Positions 21,906 through 31,964 of a stretch of 64,000 bases of DNA are shown in pieces. The stretch's first letter is position 1; each line of letters starts with the position of its first letter. A program made the translations under genes and the position numbers. The notes under the pieces were generated by a model. It saw only the letters and a program-made list of their open reading frames with translations, searched no databases and was not told where the DNA came from. Origin of the DNA: Gliomastix tumulicola (lineage: Eukaryota; Ascomycota; Sordariomycetes; Hypocreales; Bionectriaceae); the NCBI GenBank assembly GCA_001599755.1, contig BCHX01000003.1, forward strand, positions 1,733,015 through 1,797,014, in the 5' to 3' direction.

Positions 21906-23041
21906 ATGGAGGTGCTGTGAGTGGCCAATCCCGCTCCCCCCCTTTCTAACCGAGCCGCCTTTTTGCTCGTCTCTGCCCTCGAGGAACAACCCATTGCTAA
22001 CCTGTCGCGCCGACAATGAACAGTAACGCAACGGCGAGCGCCTTCAACCAGACCCAGGACTACTTCGGTGTCCTGGAGGAGGTTTCCAAGTACAATGTGC
22101 ACCTCAACTACTTCGAGAGGCTCTGGGCTGTATGTTCTCCGCCCCTTTCCCCCGACACCGCGCGTCGCACCGCCTCGATCCGCCTCGTCCACGAAATTGC
22201 AGGGCAGCAATAGGATGCACGGGACTGACAGAATCAATGCTAGGCCTGGTACCTGTACATGCAGAACGACACCCTCGCGACCGGCATCATGAGCTTCGTC
22301 ATGCACGAGCTCGTCTACTTCGGCCGCTGCATCCCCTTCATGATCATGGACAAGATCCCCATGTTCAACAAGTACAAGATTCAGGCCCAGAAGATGCCCA
22401 CCCTCAAGGAGCAGTGGGACTGCGCCGCCATCGTCCTCATCAGCCACTTCACCGCCGAGCTGCCCCAGATCTGGTTCTTCCACCCCGTCGCCACCTTCTT
22501 CGGCATCGAGTACGGCGTGCCCTTCCCCCCGGCCTGGAAGATCGCCATGCAGGTCGCCATCTTCTTCGTCATGGAGGACACCTGGCACTACTGGTTCCAC
22601 CGCTGCCTGCACTACGGACCCCTCTACAAGGCCATCCACAAGATGCACCACACCTACTCGGCTCCCTTCGGCCTGGCCGCCGAGTACGCCTCGCCCATCG
22701 AGACCATGCTCCTCGGCCTCGGCGTCGTCGGCTCCCCCGTCATGTATCTGATGATCTCGGGCGACCTGCACCTGCTCACCATGTACATCTGGATCACCCT
22801 CCGTCTCTTCCAGGCCATCGACGCCCACAGCGGCTACGACTTCCCCTGGAGCCTGCGTCATTTCCTGCCTGTCTGGGCCGGCGCCGACCACCACGACCTG
22901 CACCACGAGAAGTTCATTGGCAACTACGCCTCCAGCTTCAGGTGGTGGGACTACGTCCTGGACACCGAGGCCGGTGCCGAGGCCCACAAGAAGCGTCGCG
23001 AGAAGAAGCTCGCCCAGATCAAGGCCAAGAAGGGTCAGTAA
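21906..23041 (+). CDS. ERG25: C-4 methylsterol monooxygenase
   Basis: Three exons (21906-21916, 22024-22129, 22244-23041) give 304 residues. The first exon is only 11 nt; splicing CT|GTGAGT to AACAG|T gives MEVLNATAS. An unspliced alternative starts at 22016 (MNSNATAS). The fatty-acid-hydroxylase di-iron histidine boxes are all present: HRCLH (about 158-162), HKMHH (171-175) and HHDLHH (255-260), separated by hydrophobic helices (for example QVAIFFVMEDTWHYWF). The C-terminus is lysine-rich (KKRREKKLAQIKAKKGQ), consistent with ER retention. The enzyme removes the C-4 methyl groups of 4,4-dimethylsterols in ergosterol synthesis using O2 and cytochrome b5. The CT-rich leader and GC-biased codons suggest high expression. 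An internal intron lies at 22130-22243. Confidence 0.95.
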
Positions 23042-23563
23042 AGGGCTCCAGGCATGGATTCATACAGAACTGTCGAATCACATGTGGCCAGCCAGACCCC
23101 TTTCTCTCCTCCGCAGACAAGGTGGATGAGAGAGGTTGCAACGACAATGACGGGGGAATGCTAGCGAACTTCCGTCACGCCACCAATATATTAGACTAAT
23201 AATCCCCCTTCTTTTTTTTGGTTTACGGCGAGGCCCGTCGCCGCAGGAAGAAAAGGGACTGCGGGAAAGAAAGAAAACACAGAACAGAAACGGCACGGCG
23301 TTTTGGAGTGGGTTGATTGCCGCTATTTCTTGTACATGGAATCATATGCCTCCGAGGGCTTTAAAAAAGGGCTATGTGGTAGCTCAAATAATACAAGCAT
23401 CACTCGTTGATGTATATATATTCAATAATTCGGTGTTTGTCTGTCTGTCGGGACAGTACTTGTAAATTGTTCAACGCTTGCTATTCAGCTCTGAATGGAG
23501 AAAGAGTAAGTACATGATATAGATATACAAAACAGACAGGCGCATGCCGACCTGCTCCCTCAT
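23042..23563. other. Intergenic, convergent ERG25 and PCD ends
   Basis: 3' flanks of two convergent genes, AT-rich at about 23340-23540. Nothing else is seen. Confidence 0.4.
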
Positions 23564-24238
23564 TTAGCTCTTCTTCGGCGTGCAGCAATCACCTCCAGCC
23601 TCAACGACGCGATCCGCCAGCCCAACGACAGCGCAGCTCGCCGGCTCAGGGTCCAGTTCCCCGAAATCTTTCGCAATGGAATCGCACAGGGCCGCTAGCT
23701 CCAGGTCCTTGTGCGAGAGGCCCTTGGGGTTATGCGTCGTCCACCGGATGAAGGTGGTATTGTAGACCTGGTACCAGGGGGAGGGGTGTTGAGCATGCCG
23801 AGTTGAGAGAATGGGAGAGGGGTGTGTTGTTGGGGGGGGGCTTACGTTTGACCATTCGGGATGGTGGTTCTTCAGCTTGCATTGAAGAGAGACAGCTGTC
23901 ATGAAGTCCTGATCCCCGTTAGTCTGTCTGTCTGTCTGGGTCCGGTCGTGTAACTGGTGAGTCGTCTGTACCCATGTTTTGGCAAAGGTCCTGAACTTGA
24001 ACGTCCGCTCCAGAGCCTCGCCCTCCTTCGTCAGCGTCCACCGACCAGCTGCGCCTTCACCAGACGATACCAGAGCCTCAAGGGCAGAGCTCGCCGTCGT
24101 GTCATCCGTGCCTTTGGAGAACCGCGGCTGCAGCGCCATCGTCGTGAGTGCTCGATACCGGTAGAGGACGGGATGATGGCTGGATACGGCGTGAATTCGC
24201 GAGGCGAGGTTGACGTAGAGTCTCGGCCTTGCGAGCAT
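23564..24238 (-). CDS. Pterin-4-alpha-carbinolamine dehydratase
   Basis: Three exons (24238-23972, 23908-23846, 23767-23564) give 177 residues. The conserved core spans the second and third exons: FKFRTFAKTW, DFMTAVSLQCK, then LKNHHPEWSNVYNTTFIRW with the HHPEW signature, and LSHKDLELAALCD. The first 35 residues are basic and hydroxylated with few acidic residues (MLARPRLYVNLASRIHAV), which looks like a mitochondrial presequence; an internal Met near MALQPRF could give a shorter cytosolic form. The family dehydrates 4a-hydroxy-tetrahydrobiopterin after aromatic amino-acid hydroxylation; other members have separate roles, for example in molybdopterin metabolism. Intron 1 contains a GTCT repeat. 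The promoter is shared with the divergent amidohydrolase (367 bp apart). Confidence 0.9.
   Translation of the reverse strand: MLARPRLYVNLASRIHAVSSHHPVLYRYRALTTMALQPRFSKGTDDTTASSALEALVSSGEGAAGRWTLTKEGEALERTFKFRTFAKTWVQTTHQLHDRTQTDRQTNGDQDFMTAVSLQCKLKNHHPEWSNVSPPPTTHPSPILSTRHAQHPSPWYQVYNTTFIRWTTHNPKGLSHKDLELAALCDSIAKDFGELDPEPASCAVVGLADRVVEAGGDCCTPKKS
23922..23938 (+). repeat. GTCT microsatellite in PCD intron
   Basis: Four tandem GTCT units within the first intron of the carbinolamine dehydratase gene. Confidence 0.7.
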
Positions 24239-24605
24239 GGCGAGTTGCCTATCTGAGTTGGGTTGGCGAAGCGATATGTGAAGGCGGGCACCAATGACGT
24301 ATCGACTAGAGAAGTGAGAGAACGGTTGCGTAGAAACTATAGGTACTATATGTGGCGAAGGGTAGGATTTTTTGGAGGTTGAGAAGAGGCTTAGGGTAGG
24401 TGAAAACTGGCGGTGTTTACTGGTCGCCCGGGTATTGATCCCGAAGGTCAGCGTTGATGGTGAGACAGACGCGATGGGTTGTTGATCGGCGATTTAATGG
24501 GGATTCTTAGAATCTTCATTTGTTTTCCACGGTTGAGGGTGACGAGAACAGTCGTTTCTACTTAAGTTCATATACATCGTGGCTTGTCGTTCTTCCCTTA
24601 CAGTC
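24239..24605. promoter_or_regulatory. Short bidirectional promoter, PCD / amidohydrolase
   Basis: Only 367 bp separate two divergent start codons, so control sites must be shared or closely packed. I see no recognisable factor site. Confidence 0.45.
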
Positions 24606-25919
24606 ATGCAGCTCCCAGTTCGCCAGTCTCAGCCGCCCTCGTCAGGGGCCGGTGAACAGAGACGTGTTACGTTCATCCGCGCTGATGTCTTGATCCCCGG
24701 ACGCGGGGAACCCATAAGCAATGCGGCCATGGCCGTCAAGGACGGCAAAATCGACTGGGTTGGGTCGTTCAAGGACCGCCCGGCTCGATACTACGATGCC
24801 AGTCCGACGGATCACGTTCCTGTCTTGATGCCGGGTCTCTGGGACTGCCATTGTCACTACGTCGGCATAGATGTCGTCGGTGGCTTCGAGGCCAATAACT
24901 ATATGCCGGGCGGCAACGCCCTCATAGGGGCCATCACGGTCCATGACCTGGAGAGGACTCTCATGGCTGGCTACACGTCGGTTCGAGAACTGGAAGGATA
25001 CGCTGGAGATCTCGTGCCGGCGATTAAGAGCGGCTATCTCAAGGCTCCCAACGTCTACTCCTCACACGCGGCCTTGTCCATCACAGGCGGGCACGGGGAC
25101 GATCACGGGGTGCCTATTGCGACTGTCCTCGAGGCCATGCATCGTGGCGCCGTGCCTCTTGGGCTATGCGATGGAAAAGACGAATGTATCAAGACAGTCC
25201 GTCTCATGATCCGTCGTGGCGCCCAAGTCATCAAGGTCTGCTCTAGCGGTGGCATTCTCAGCCTCAATGACGACCCCGAAGACCGTCAGTTCTCCGACGA
25301 GGAGCTTCGAGCCATCGTCGAGGAGGCTAGCAGGAGTCGCCGTGCTGTCGCTGCGCACGCCATCGGCAAGGCTGGCATCATGGCTGCTCTTCACGCTGGT
25401 GTGCAGTCCATCGAGCACGGTATGCACCTCGATGAGGAGGCCGCCGAGCTGATGAAGGAGAAGGGGGCCTACCTGGTGCCTACGCAACACATTGTTCGCA
25501 CGCTTGCCAGCGATTACTGGGACAAACTCCCAGCTCAATCACGCGGCAAGCTCGGCGATGTCATTGAGCGCTCGCAGTCCGCGTACAGGCTCGCCGTCAA
25601 GAGTGGCGTCAAAGTTGCGCTGGGCACTGATATGCTCAGCAGCGACCCCGAGTCCAAGCTCTCGCACGGCAACAACGCGTCCGAGCTCCTCTGGGCGATC
25701 GAAGCCGGCATGACCCCGCTGCAGGCTATCGAGGCAGCGACAGCCAACGGGCCAGAGACGTTGGGCAAGCTGGCGCCGCTCAGCGGACAGCTCAGGGAGG
25801 GATATGACGCCGACTTCCTTGCCATCAGGGCGAACCCGCTGGATGATATCAGTGTCTTGGCGGATCGCGATAATATCCTGCAGGTGTGGAAAGGAGGCAA
25901 GCTGTATAAGAACATTTAG
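24606..25919 (+). CDS. Metal-dependent amidohydrolase, ochratoxinase-like
   Basis: A single exon of 437 residues. I start at the ATG at 24606; the frame is open further upstream but has no ATG there. It has a binuclear amidohydrolase active site: H82 and H84 (DCHCHYVG), K210 (VIKVCSSGG, the carboxylated lysine), H251 (AAHAIGKAG), H271 (SIEHGMH) and D342 (GTDML). A C-terminal beta segment (YDADFLAIRANPLDDI) closes the composite domain typical of imidazolonepropionase-like enzymes and Xaa-Pro or Zn-dependent carboxypeptidases. The spacing K-41-H-20-H-71-D equals what I recall for Aspergillus ochratoxinase (K246, H287, H307, D378). The family cleaves N-acyl amino acid amide bonds. No signal peptide is seen, so a cytosolic enzyme is likely. 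The true substrate is unknown. Confidence 0.85.
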   Translation: MQLPVRQSQPPSSGAGEQRRVTFIRADVLIPGRGEPISNAAMAVKDGKIDWVGSFKDRPARYYDASPTDHVPVLMPGLWDCHCHYVGIDVVGGFEANNYMPGGNALIGAITVHDLERTLMAGYTSVRELEGYAGDLVPAIKSGYLKAPNVYSSHAALSITGGHGDDHGVPIATVLEAMHRGAVPLGLCDGKDECIKTVRLMIRRGAQVIKVCSSGGILSLNDDPEDRQFSDEELRAIVEEASRSRRAVAAHAIGKAGIMAALHAGVQSIEHGMHLDEEAAELMKEKGAYLVPTQHIVRTLASDYWDKLPAQSRGKLGDVIERSQSAYRLAVKSGVKVALGTDMLSSDPESKLSHGNNASELLWAIEAGMTPLQAIEAATANGPETLGKLAPLSGQLREGYDADFLAIRANPLDDISVLADRDNILQVWKGGKLYKNI

Positions 25920-28900
25920 GCGAGTCCCGCCCGGAGACTGTCCGGAGCCATAAATGCAAATGATGCGCAGGAGTTGCAGCTCGACGTGACCAATCTCCCA
26001 AATGAGAACCCGTCGCATCCCTGGCATTCCTTGACAGCCCTGCTTCCGTGTCCCGAAAGGTTCGTCCGCGGCAGGCTTCATGTGTCATCATCTTACACTT
26101 TTCGCCGCGTGTGGAGATGGGTTCACGCCCCCCGAGATCATTACCCCGGCTGACCTGAAGGTCTAAATCAATTAGTTTCAAATCTGGGACTTACCTAAGG
26201 AGACAGTGATATCCGTGCGGTCAGAGGCTTTTCAGCTGAACTTGTCTGAAGGTGGTGTGGTTCCGCCCTTTTCTCCTAGCTCAGAGAGTCTATCTCTCTG
26301 TTCTGGCTCACGATAACGTTATGACCCTCTTGATGCAACATCGCCCCTGTTCCTTCGACTCGGATCGTGTAGATCCAGGGTCTAGCTGCCCTAACATGAC
26401 GCATTGAGGCTGCGGTCACGGCCACGCGACTGGGATAGATCTGAAGATGTTGATATGCATGAAACATGGCGTTGAAACCATACATTCACCAGCGCAAGAG
26501 GTCCTGGTAGTTTTTCGAGCCTAGGAAACACAGGGCCTCCAGAAATGGCATTTCAGTGCGCGCCTCCAGCCGAGGAAACCCGTTTTGTCACTTTCTCCGG
26601 GAGTTGCCGGCCTCAAAGCATTGGTAAGACTTGTCTGTGAGAGGATCGAACGAGGTCTTTGCTGAATCGGGTCCAGCCCAGACTTGCCCCTAAATTGATG
26701 CGAGAGCACAGGCGGCGACAAAAACGAACTCATCAATCAGCGATCGTGGCTTGGGACTGGTCGGAAGCAGCGGACAAGGGTTACAGTCTCTTGGCCCGTC
26801 AACGACAAGCCGAAGAATCTCTCTAGCGGTGCGGAAGGAGGAATTTAGGAACCACCAGTCCGGCATCCGGTGACTGGGTAGACGGGCGGACGCCACTGAC
26901 TGACCACCCTGTCGTCTTTCCCAGGAGATGTGGGTGTCGGCGGCAGACCTTGTGTGATCATGGTTACATGGGAGGGGGGGGAGTTCCGAGCCGGCGAATA
27001 GCTGTCCTTCAAAGGGCTGATAAACCATGCGACGCAGCTTGCTTGTAGAACTGCCGAACGACATGTGCAAAGTCGTGCGTTTGATCTGCCGTGACTGCAA
27101 CGGTTGAGCATCAAATTCGGGTCCCTCGACCGCCGCCCCGAGGGGGTTTCAGGCTGAAAAACTGGGATAGAGTCTTAGATAGCCATGTGACATGATGTGA
27201 TGTATCATGATTGTCGCTGTGTTACTCCGGGTAAAGAAACGTCGCTTTAGGTATTTACTGGGCGGGGAGTGGGCGTCGCAGAGCAGGGGGGCGTATGGCG
27301 AGCGTCCGGATCCAGGCGACTTGTGGATGGATGATGCAAGAGGTGCAAGAGCCATCGGAGTTTGCAGCCAGCAAGCAGTGCATAGACCCGAGCGCAAATC
27401 AGAATCGAATCCGGGCACGGATGGGATTGGGGAGGAAAGATGGCAATGTACGGAGCAAATGCGATGTGTCTCGAGGTCGACCTTGGATGAGGACCACGTA
27501 ACGTTATGTGTCATGGTGGGTCCAGATTAGTAAGCCGACTTGTGTGTGCGGATCCACTTTTGCTCGCACCGGGAGTGGGCTCCTGCAGCCAGCTCTTCTA
27601 GAAGGCTGCAACGGGCTGCAACGGGCTGCAGGCGCCTGCGACAGTGTAACGCTGCAGTGTCCACGCAGAGCCCATGCAAGCCGTGCAGGTGGTACGACCC
27701 GACTCCCCGTCGCGCCTCTATCACCACACCACACCTGAATCGGCGGTCCTGCAGCTGGTCTTTGATCTCGCGAGCTCGATGGGTGGATGGGTGGGCCTTC
27801 CCCCCCAAATCTCCGTTGGCAGAGGTTAGCCTTGGCGTCTTGCGCGACTGGTCCAATCAGTGTGTCGTCTGTGGCTGTTGTGGTGATGCTCCTTTTCATG
27901 TGAGCACCCGGACGGCGCGGAGGTGCCTACGAGTATCGGACGCATCGTGCCTGGAGGTGGCACGGCAGTCGACAGCAGATGCGCGACAGCGGGCACCAGT
28001 CTACTACGAGCAACGACGTAACCCTACGAGTATGGAGAGATGGTGTCGTCGTCGCGGAGGGTGAGGTCATCAGGCCGTCGAGGCACTGTGGCATTGTCTC
28101 TTTCCCTCCTACTACCCCTTGACACCCAACACGTGGCGGTGTAATGGCGACCTATAGCCCTGTGTGTGCTCACACGACGACGACGACACCGAGCCCTCTG
28201 TCACATTCGTGGCAGTGCTGACAAAACATTGTCATGACATACGAGCGACAAGTGAGAGCGATGCTTCTGGTCCAAAGCGCAGCAGCCTCCTCCCTCAACC
28301 GCGTTAGTGGCTGCCACTGACTGAGGCGGGCTCCATTTTAAAGTCACGCCCACAGAAGGCAGGGATTGCTGTCGCGACTCCACACCCCCGCTAACGACAG
28401 CCTGCAACAGGCGACAGCTCCTGGGCTTCCGCACCCGTGGACCGGTGATTCTGATGTCAGGCACCGCCGATAGCCTTCTGCTCCTCCATCCTCGAGGCAT
28501 TGGGTCTGACGTCGGTTATGACAGCGCGTAGATCGGGCGAGAATGCACAAATTCGCCAGCACAGCTCGTCGCGAACTGAGGGTGCGGCCGTAGCAGACTC
28601 ACTACTGTAGGTGGGTGGCACACGCTCATCCCACACTGATCGCTTAACTCGGATACCCAAGCAGATGGAATTCCCACCAGATCTGACCGCCGGACGCCGA
28701 CCTGCCTGGCCGGCCAGTTTTGCAACTTTAGTTAGCTAAACTTATTTTAGCTCAGCTCTGAGTAAAAAGCATGGTAATTGCCGGTTTGGTCACCCAACAT
28801 GTGGTCATCGCTCCTCCTTGCATGTGTGTGTGTGTTGCCATTGTTGATGCTGCTGTCGCTGAGTGGCCGGCCATATAACATACAACCCACGGCCACCTGT

Positions 28901-29527
28901 CACCGACCACCGGCTGGCTCATTTGCCGTCGCGCACGAATGAGCACTCCGACTCGCCAGCTGCGCAGCCAGCCCTCGCCCGGGCATTTCCCAGCTCTGCT
29001 TGGACTCCCCGGAGAACTGCAACCGGGAGCAGCGGGAGGCTAGCGGCACTCCCCCCCACCAGCGTTCACGCCCCTCCAACAGGCCCAGCAGCTGCAGCAG
29101 CAACTCACTAGCAGCGTTTTTGGCACCACTCGAGCTTCGCGCCAGTGACTGGCCTGTCGCGCGACCGCGAAACACAACATCGGCTTCACTTCTGCCCTTC
29201 CCACCATTCTCCGCCCCGTATCTCCTGGCCTCCCTTACTAGCACCATAGCATCCTAGGTATTACTGGACCTCACTGGCTCGACCTTTCCCTTCTCCGTAA
29301 GGTCCCAAGGCGCGTGGTGGGCACCCAGGTCGTCGCAATTTTGATTACATAATATCGCTCGTTGCCAACCTTTCTCAGTCCGGAGTGCCTTGCCAGCCGC
29401 CGGCTACCTTACCAAAGCCTGTCTTCCTCGTGCCAGTCCGCTAAGGTAAGGTCTCGTTGCCGATGCCTGTGGTATATATATCAATGCTGACTCAGACCCT
29501 TCCCTCGAAGCTTTACTCCTGTGCGCA
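25920..29527. other. 3.6 kb gene-poor interval upstream of kapC
   Basis: The longest stretch without a recognised gene. All ORFs here are short, overlap on both strands and resemble no family I know. It contains simple repeats (a GGCTGCAAC tandem at about 27602-27630, TG-runs near 28823-28836, a GAC-run near 28174-28190). The last few hundred bases are C/T-rich and resemble a long fungal leader. It may hold the extended promoter of kapC, a noncoding transcript or decayed sequence. No tRNA or 5S rRNA signature was found. Confidence 0.5.
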
Positions 29528-31078
29528 ATGCAGTCCTCTTCGGCACCCGCTGGCAGCACTACGAATCGTCAGGGTAAGTTCAAGTCCATTCCAGCCGCCT
29601 TCGCGTTCCTTTGCTCTCTCGCCTCGTTCTTGGGTTTCCAACCTCGAGGCTGTGCGCGCGCGTATGATTTGGTTTTTTTTTATGCCAGCCCTTGCGGATC
29701 AACACCATCGCATCACAGCCCAGCGCATCGCATCGCATCACTCTCCAAACCCACCCCCTTCCCAGCTCCGTGGATCGCTGCAAGGCGGCAAAAACTTGGG
29801 ACGGACGGGCGTCATAGCACTCGCTTCATGACCCCCGGTGCCAATGCTCCCAGGGCGCATTGCTCGCGTGGCCTTCTCCTTGCATTGACCCCATCCTGTG
29901 CGATCCGTTTCCCGGAAATCGTTGTTTTCGATCTACACCTCTCCCCTCCCACCACCCGTTGACCGACTATCTTCTCTCTTCTCGTTTCACCCTGACTTTT
30001 AATAAATTTTCTCCCCCCCCCTAAGCTTCCTCGACTCTTATCTTTTACTTCTTCGACAACCTAGACTAACCCACCTGGGCAGAGGAACACTTGCGCGAGC
30101 AGGTTGAACTCTTGAAGAGTAGTCCAGAGTCAACCTCTTCCACAGATCCCTCGGTCCGCGACCAGAGGGCAGGCTATCTCTCTCCTCCGCCGACCTTGGC
30201 GTCGAATGGCTACGACGATCTGGGCGCTGCCTCCCAAGACGCTCACCGCGCGATAGCATCCAAGCCCCAAACCGAAACATACATCCATCCAGACCTCCGA
30301 GCAGGACCTGCCCCCGCGCCAACAGCGAACATGATGCCAATCGCGCCGCCTGCCGGGCACAGTCCGGCCTCATCTAGTGGTCCCTCGAACGCAGCACTTG
30401 CTCCCGCCCCTGCGCCGCCATCAAGCGCAGAAGATCCCACGGGCGAGGGGAGGAAAGTAAACAAGAGGGAGCTATCACAGTCCAAGCGCGCAGCACAGAA
30501 CCGCGCAGCGCAAGTATGTCTTTTTTGCCATACAGTCCTCTGGTCTCGACGTGCTTCCGCTCGGCGCATGCACGCTACCAGCACCCTCGGAGAACAGCTA
30601 CTAACGGGCCTAATAGAGGGCATTTCGCCAACGAAAGGAGACCTACATCAAGCAACTCGAGGCGGAAGTTAGGGATTACCGAGAAATGGAGAAGCAGTAC
30701 AAGGCTGCCCAGGCAGAGAACTACGCGCTGCGGGAATACGTGATAGCGCTGCAATCACGATGCGTCGACTCGGGAGCCGAGTTTCCGCCGCCGCCGCCGA
30801 ACATCAATCTTAACCAGTCGCAACAGCCTCCGGATCCTCAGCTTAACGCCCACGAGGGACAACCTAATAACATCAACTCGGGGACTCAGCTAGAGGCCGT
30901 CGCGCAGGCCGTCGCAGGGCTCGCTGCGCAGGAGCAGATGGGCGAGAGGCACGCGCCGTACGTCAGCCCGCACCTCAAGCCGCAGCAGCCGGGGACGCAG
31001 GATACCCGATCAGCAGACGAGATCAACCGGCACCTACAGGCCGTCGAGGCGGGCCCTGAGCAATCTTCAAACGTGTAG
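29528..31078 (+). CDS. kapC: bZIP transcription factor KapC
   Basis: Three exons (29528-29573, 30083-30513, 30617-31078) give 312 residues. The first intron is unusually long for this genome (509 bp). The basic region KRAAQNRAAQRAFRQRK (about residues 150-166) crosses the second intron, and a leucine-zipper helix follows with AENYALREYVIALQSR. The YAP-type NxxAQxxFR core plus the following LQSR and proline-rich block match the KapC group of filamentous ascomycetes. The N-terminal half is low-complexity and proline-rich (APAPAPPSS). KapC is a nuclear factor tied in several fungi to development, stress response and secondary metabolism. An ATG at 29463, out of frame with the main start, opens a 123-codon ORF overlapping exon 1, so translation may be restrained if the leader includes it. 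Confidence 0.9.
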
Positions 31079-31964
31079 TGAACGGATGAATGAGAATCAT
31101 GGGTGTTGTGTGGGTGTGAGACAGACAGAGAGAGAGAGGCCTTCTACATATTATTCGGGGCGTTTGTGTGGGACATTTTGTGTTATGCGAGACAAAGCTG
31201 GGCTGGGTATGATTCTTATCCTTTCTCATTTCTTCCTCCTGCGCCAGTTGGAGTTTCAGTTGGTATACTCGAGGGGAGCTGACGGTCCTCAGCGTCCCCT
31301 TGTCGTACCGCTTCTAATTCCCACCGTCGCGGTTTTGCGACGACTCCCTTTTTCTTCTTCTTTTTCTTCTTGTTTCTACGATGTGTTCTCACTATTATCA
31401 CTTTGGGCGGCATAATAGTCTGAATTTTTTTTCTTTCTTTTTTGTTCTTATGGTTAGCGTCTGGGAAAGAGGGAAGGGACGGAGTGGGAGAGAATGACTA
31501 GGGGGGGACAGCTACAAAAGTCCCCTTTTTCCTTTTCACTACTAAACAGCTTGTGTGCTTCTTTGATACCAGTGGCGATTTCTCAAGACGGGGACAGGCT
31601 CGAATCTGTGACAAAGAAAAGCAAAATGTCGAAATGAGGAAGTGTAAAAAGAAAAGAAAAAGGACCAAGCGGACGAGCTTGCTCCATCGGCGATGGAGGA
31701 ACCTTGGATTTGCGAGACATGTGAGCTGTCATATTAGATGGACTCTCTAACTTGGTCGTGTGCAAAACTTGGTCCCGTCCTTTGAAGCTTTTTTGGACTC
31801 ATACCCATGAGCAAGATACGAGCCGAAAGAAATGAGAGCGCGAGATAATATGAAGAGAGAAAAAACGAGTATATCCCATGCAAGGCGGCCCTTTCCCAAG
31901 AACTCCGAACCCAGCAATATCGCCCACGAACGAAGAGCCTCCTGAAACCGCCTTATGTAAGGTC
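31079..31964. other. Intergenic, convergent kapC and ARP5 ends
   Basis: 3' flanks of two convergent genes, with several T-rich and A-rich runs (about 31345-31445, 31615-31670). No gene is seen. Confidence 0.4.

Noticed and set aside
22016..22213. Start of ERG25 at the ATG at 22016
   Set aside because: Possible, but the 11-nt exon at 21906 with a good GTGAGT donor gives the family-like N-terminus MEVLNATAS; kept as the alternative.
21734..22987. 417-codon minus-strand ORF over ERG25
   Set aside because: It is antisense to the clear sterol oxidase exons, has highly skewed Val/Gly/Asp/Glu composition, and mirrors the codon bias of the real gene.
27400..27430. Possible tRNA B-box-like GGATTCGATTC on the minus strand
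   Set aside because: The flanking bases do not pair into a T-arm and no A-box or acceptor stem is present at the proper distance.
26690..28064. Several 70-174-codon ORFs in the 3.6 kb interval
   Set aside because: They overlap on both strands, show no family motifs and contain simple-repeat translations. A hidden gene cannot be excluded without transcripts.
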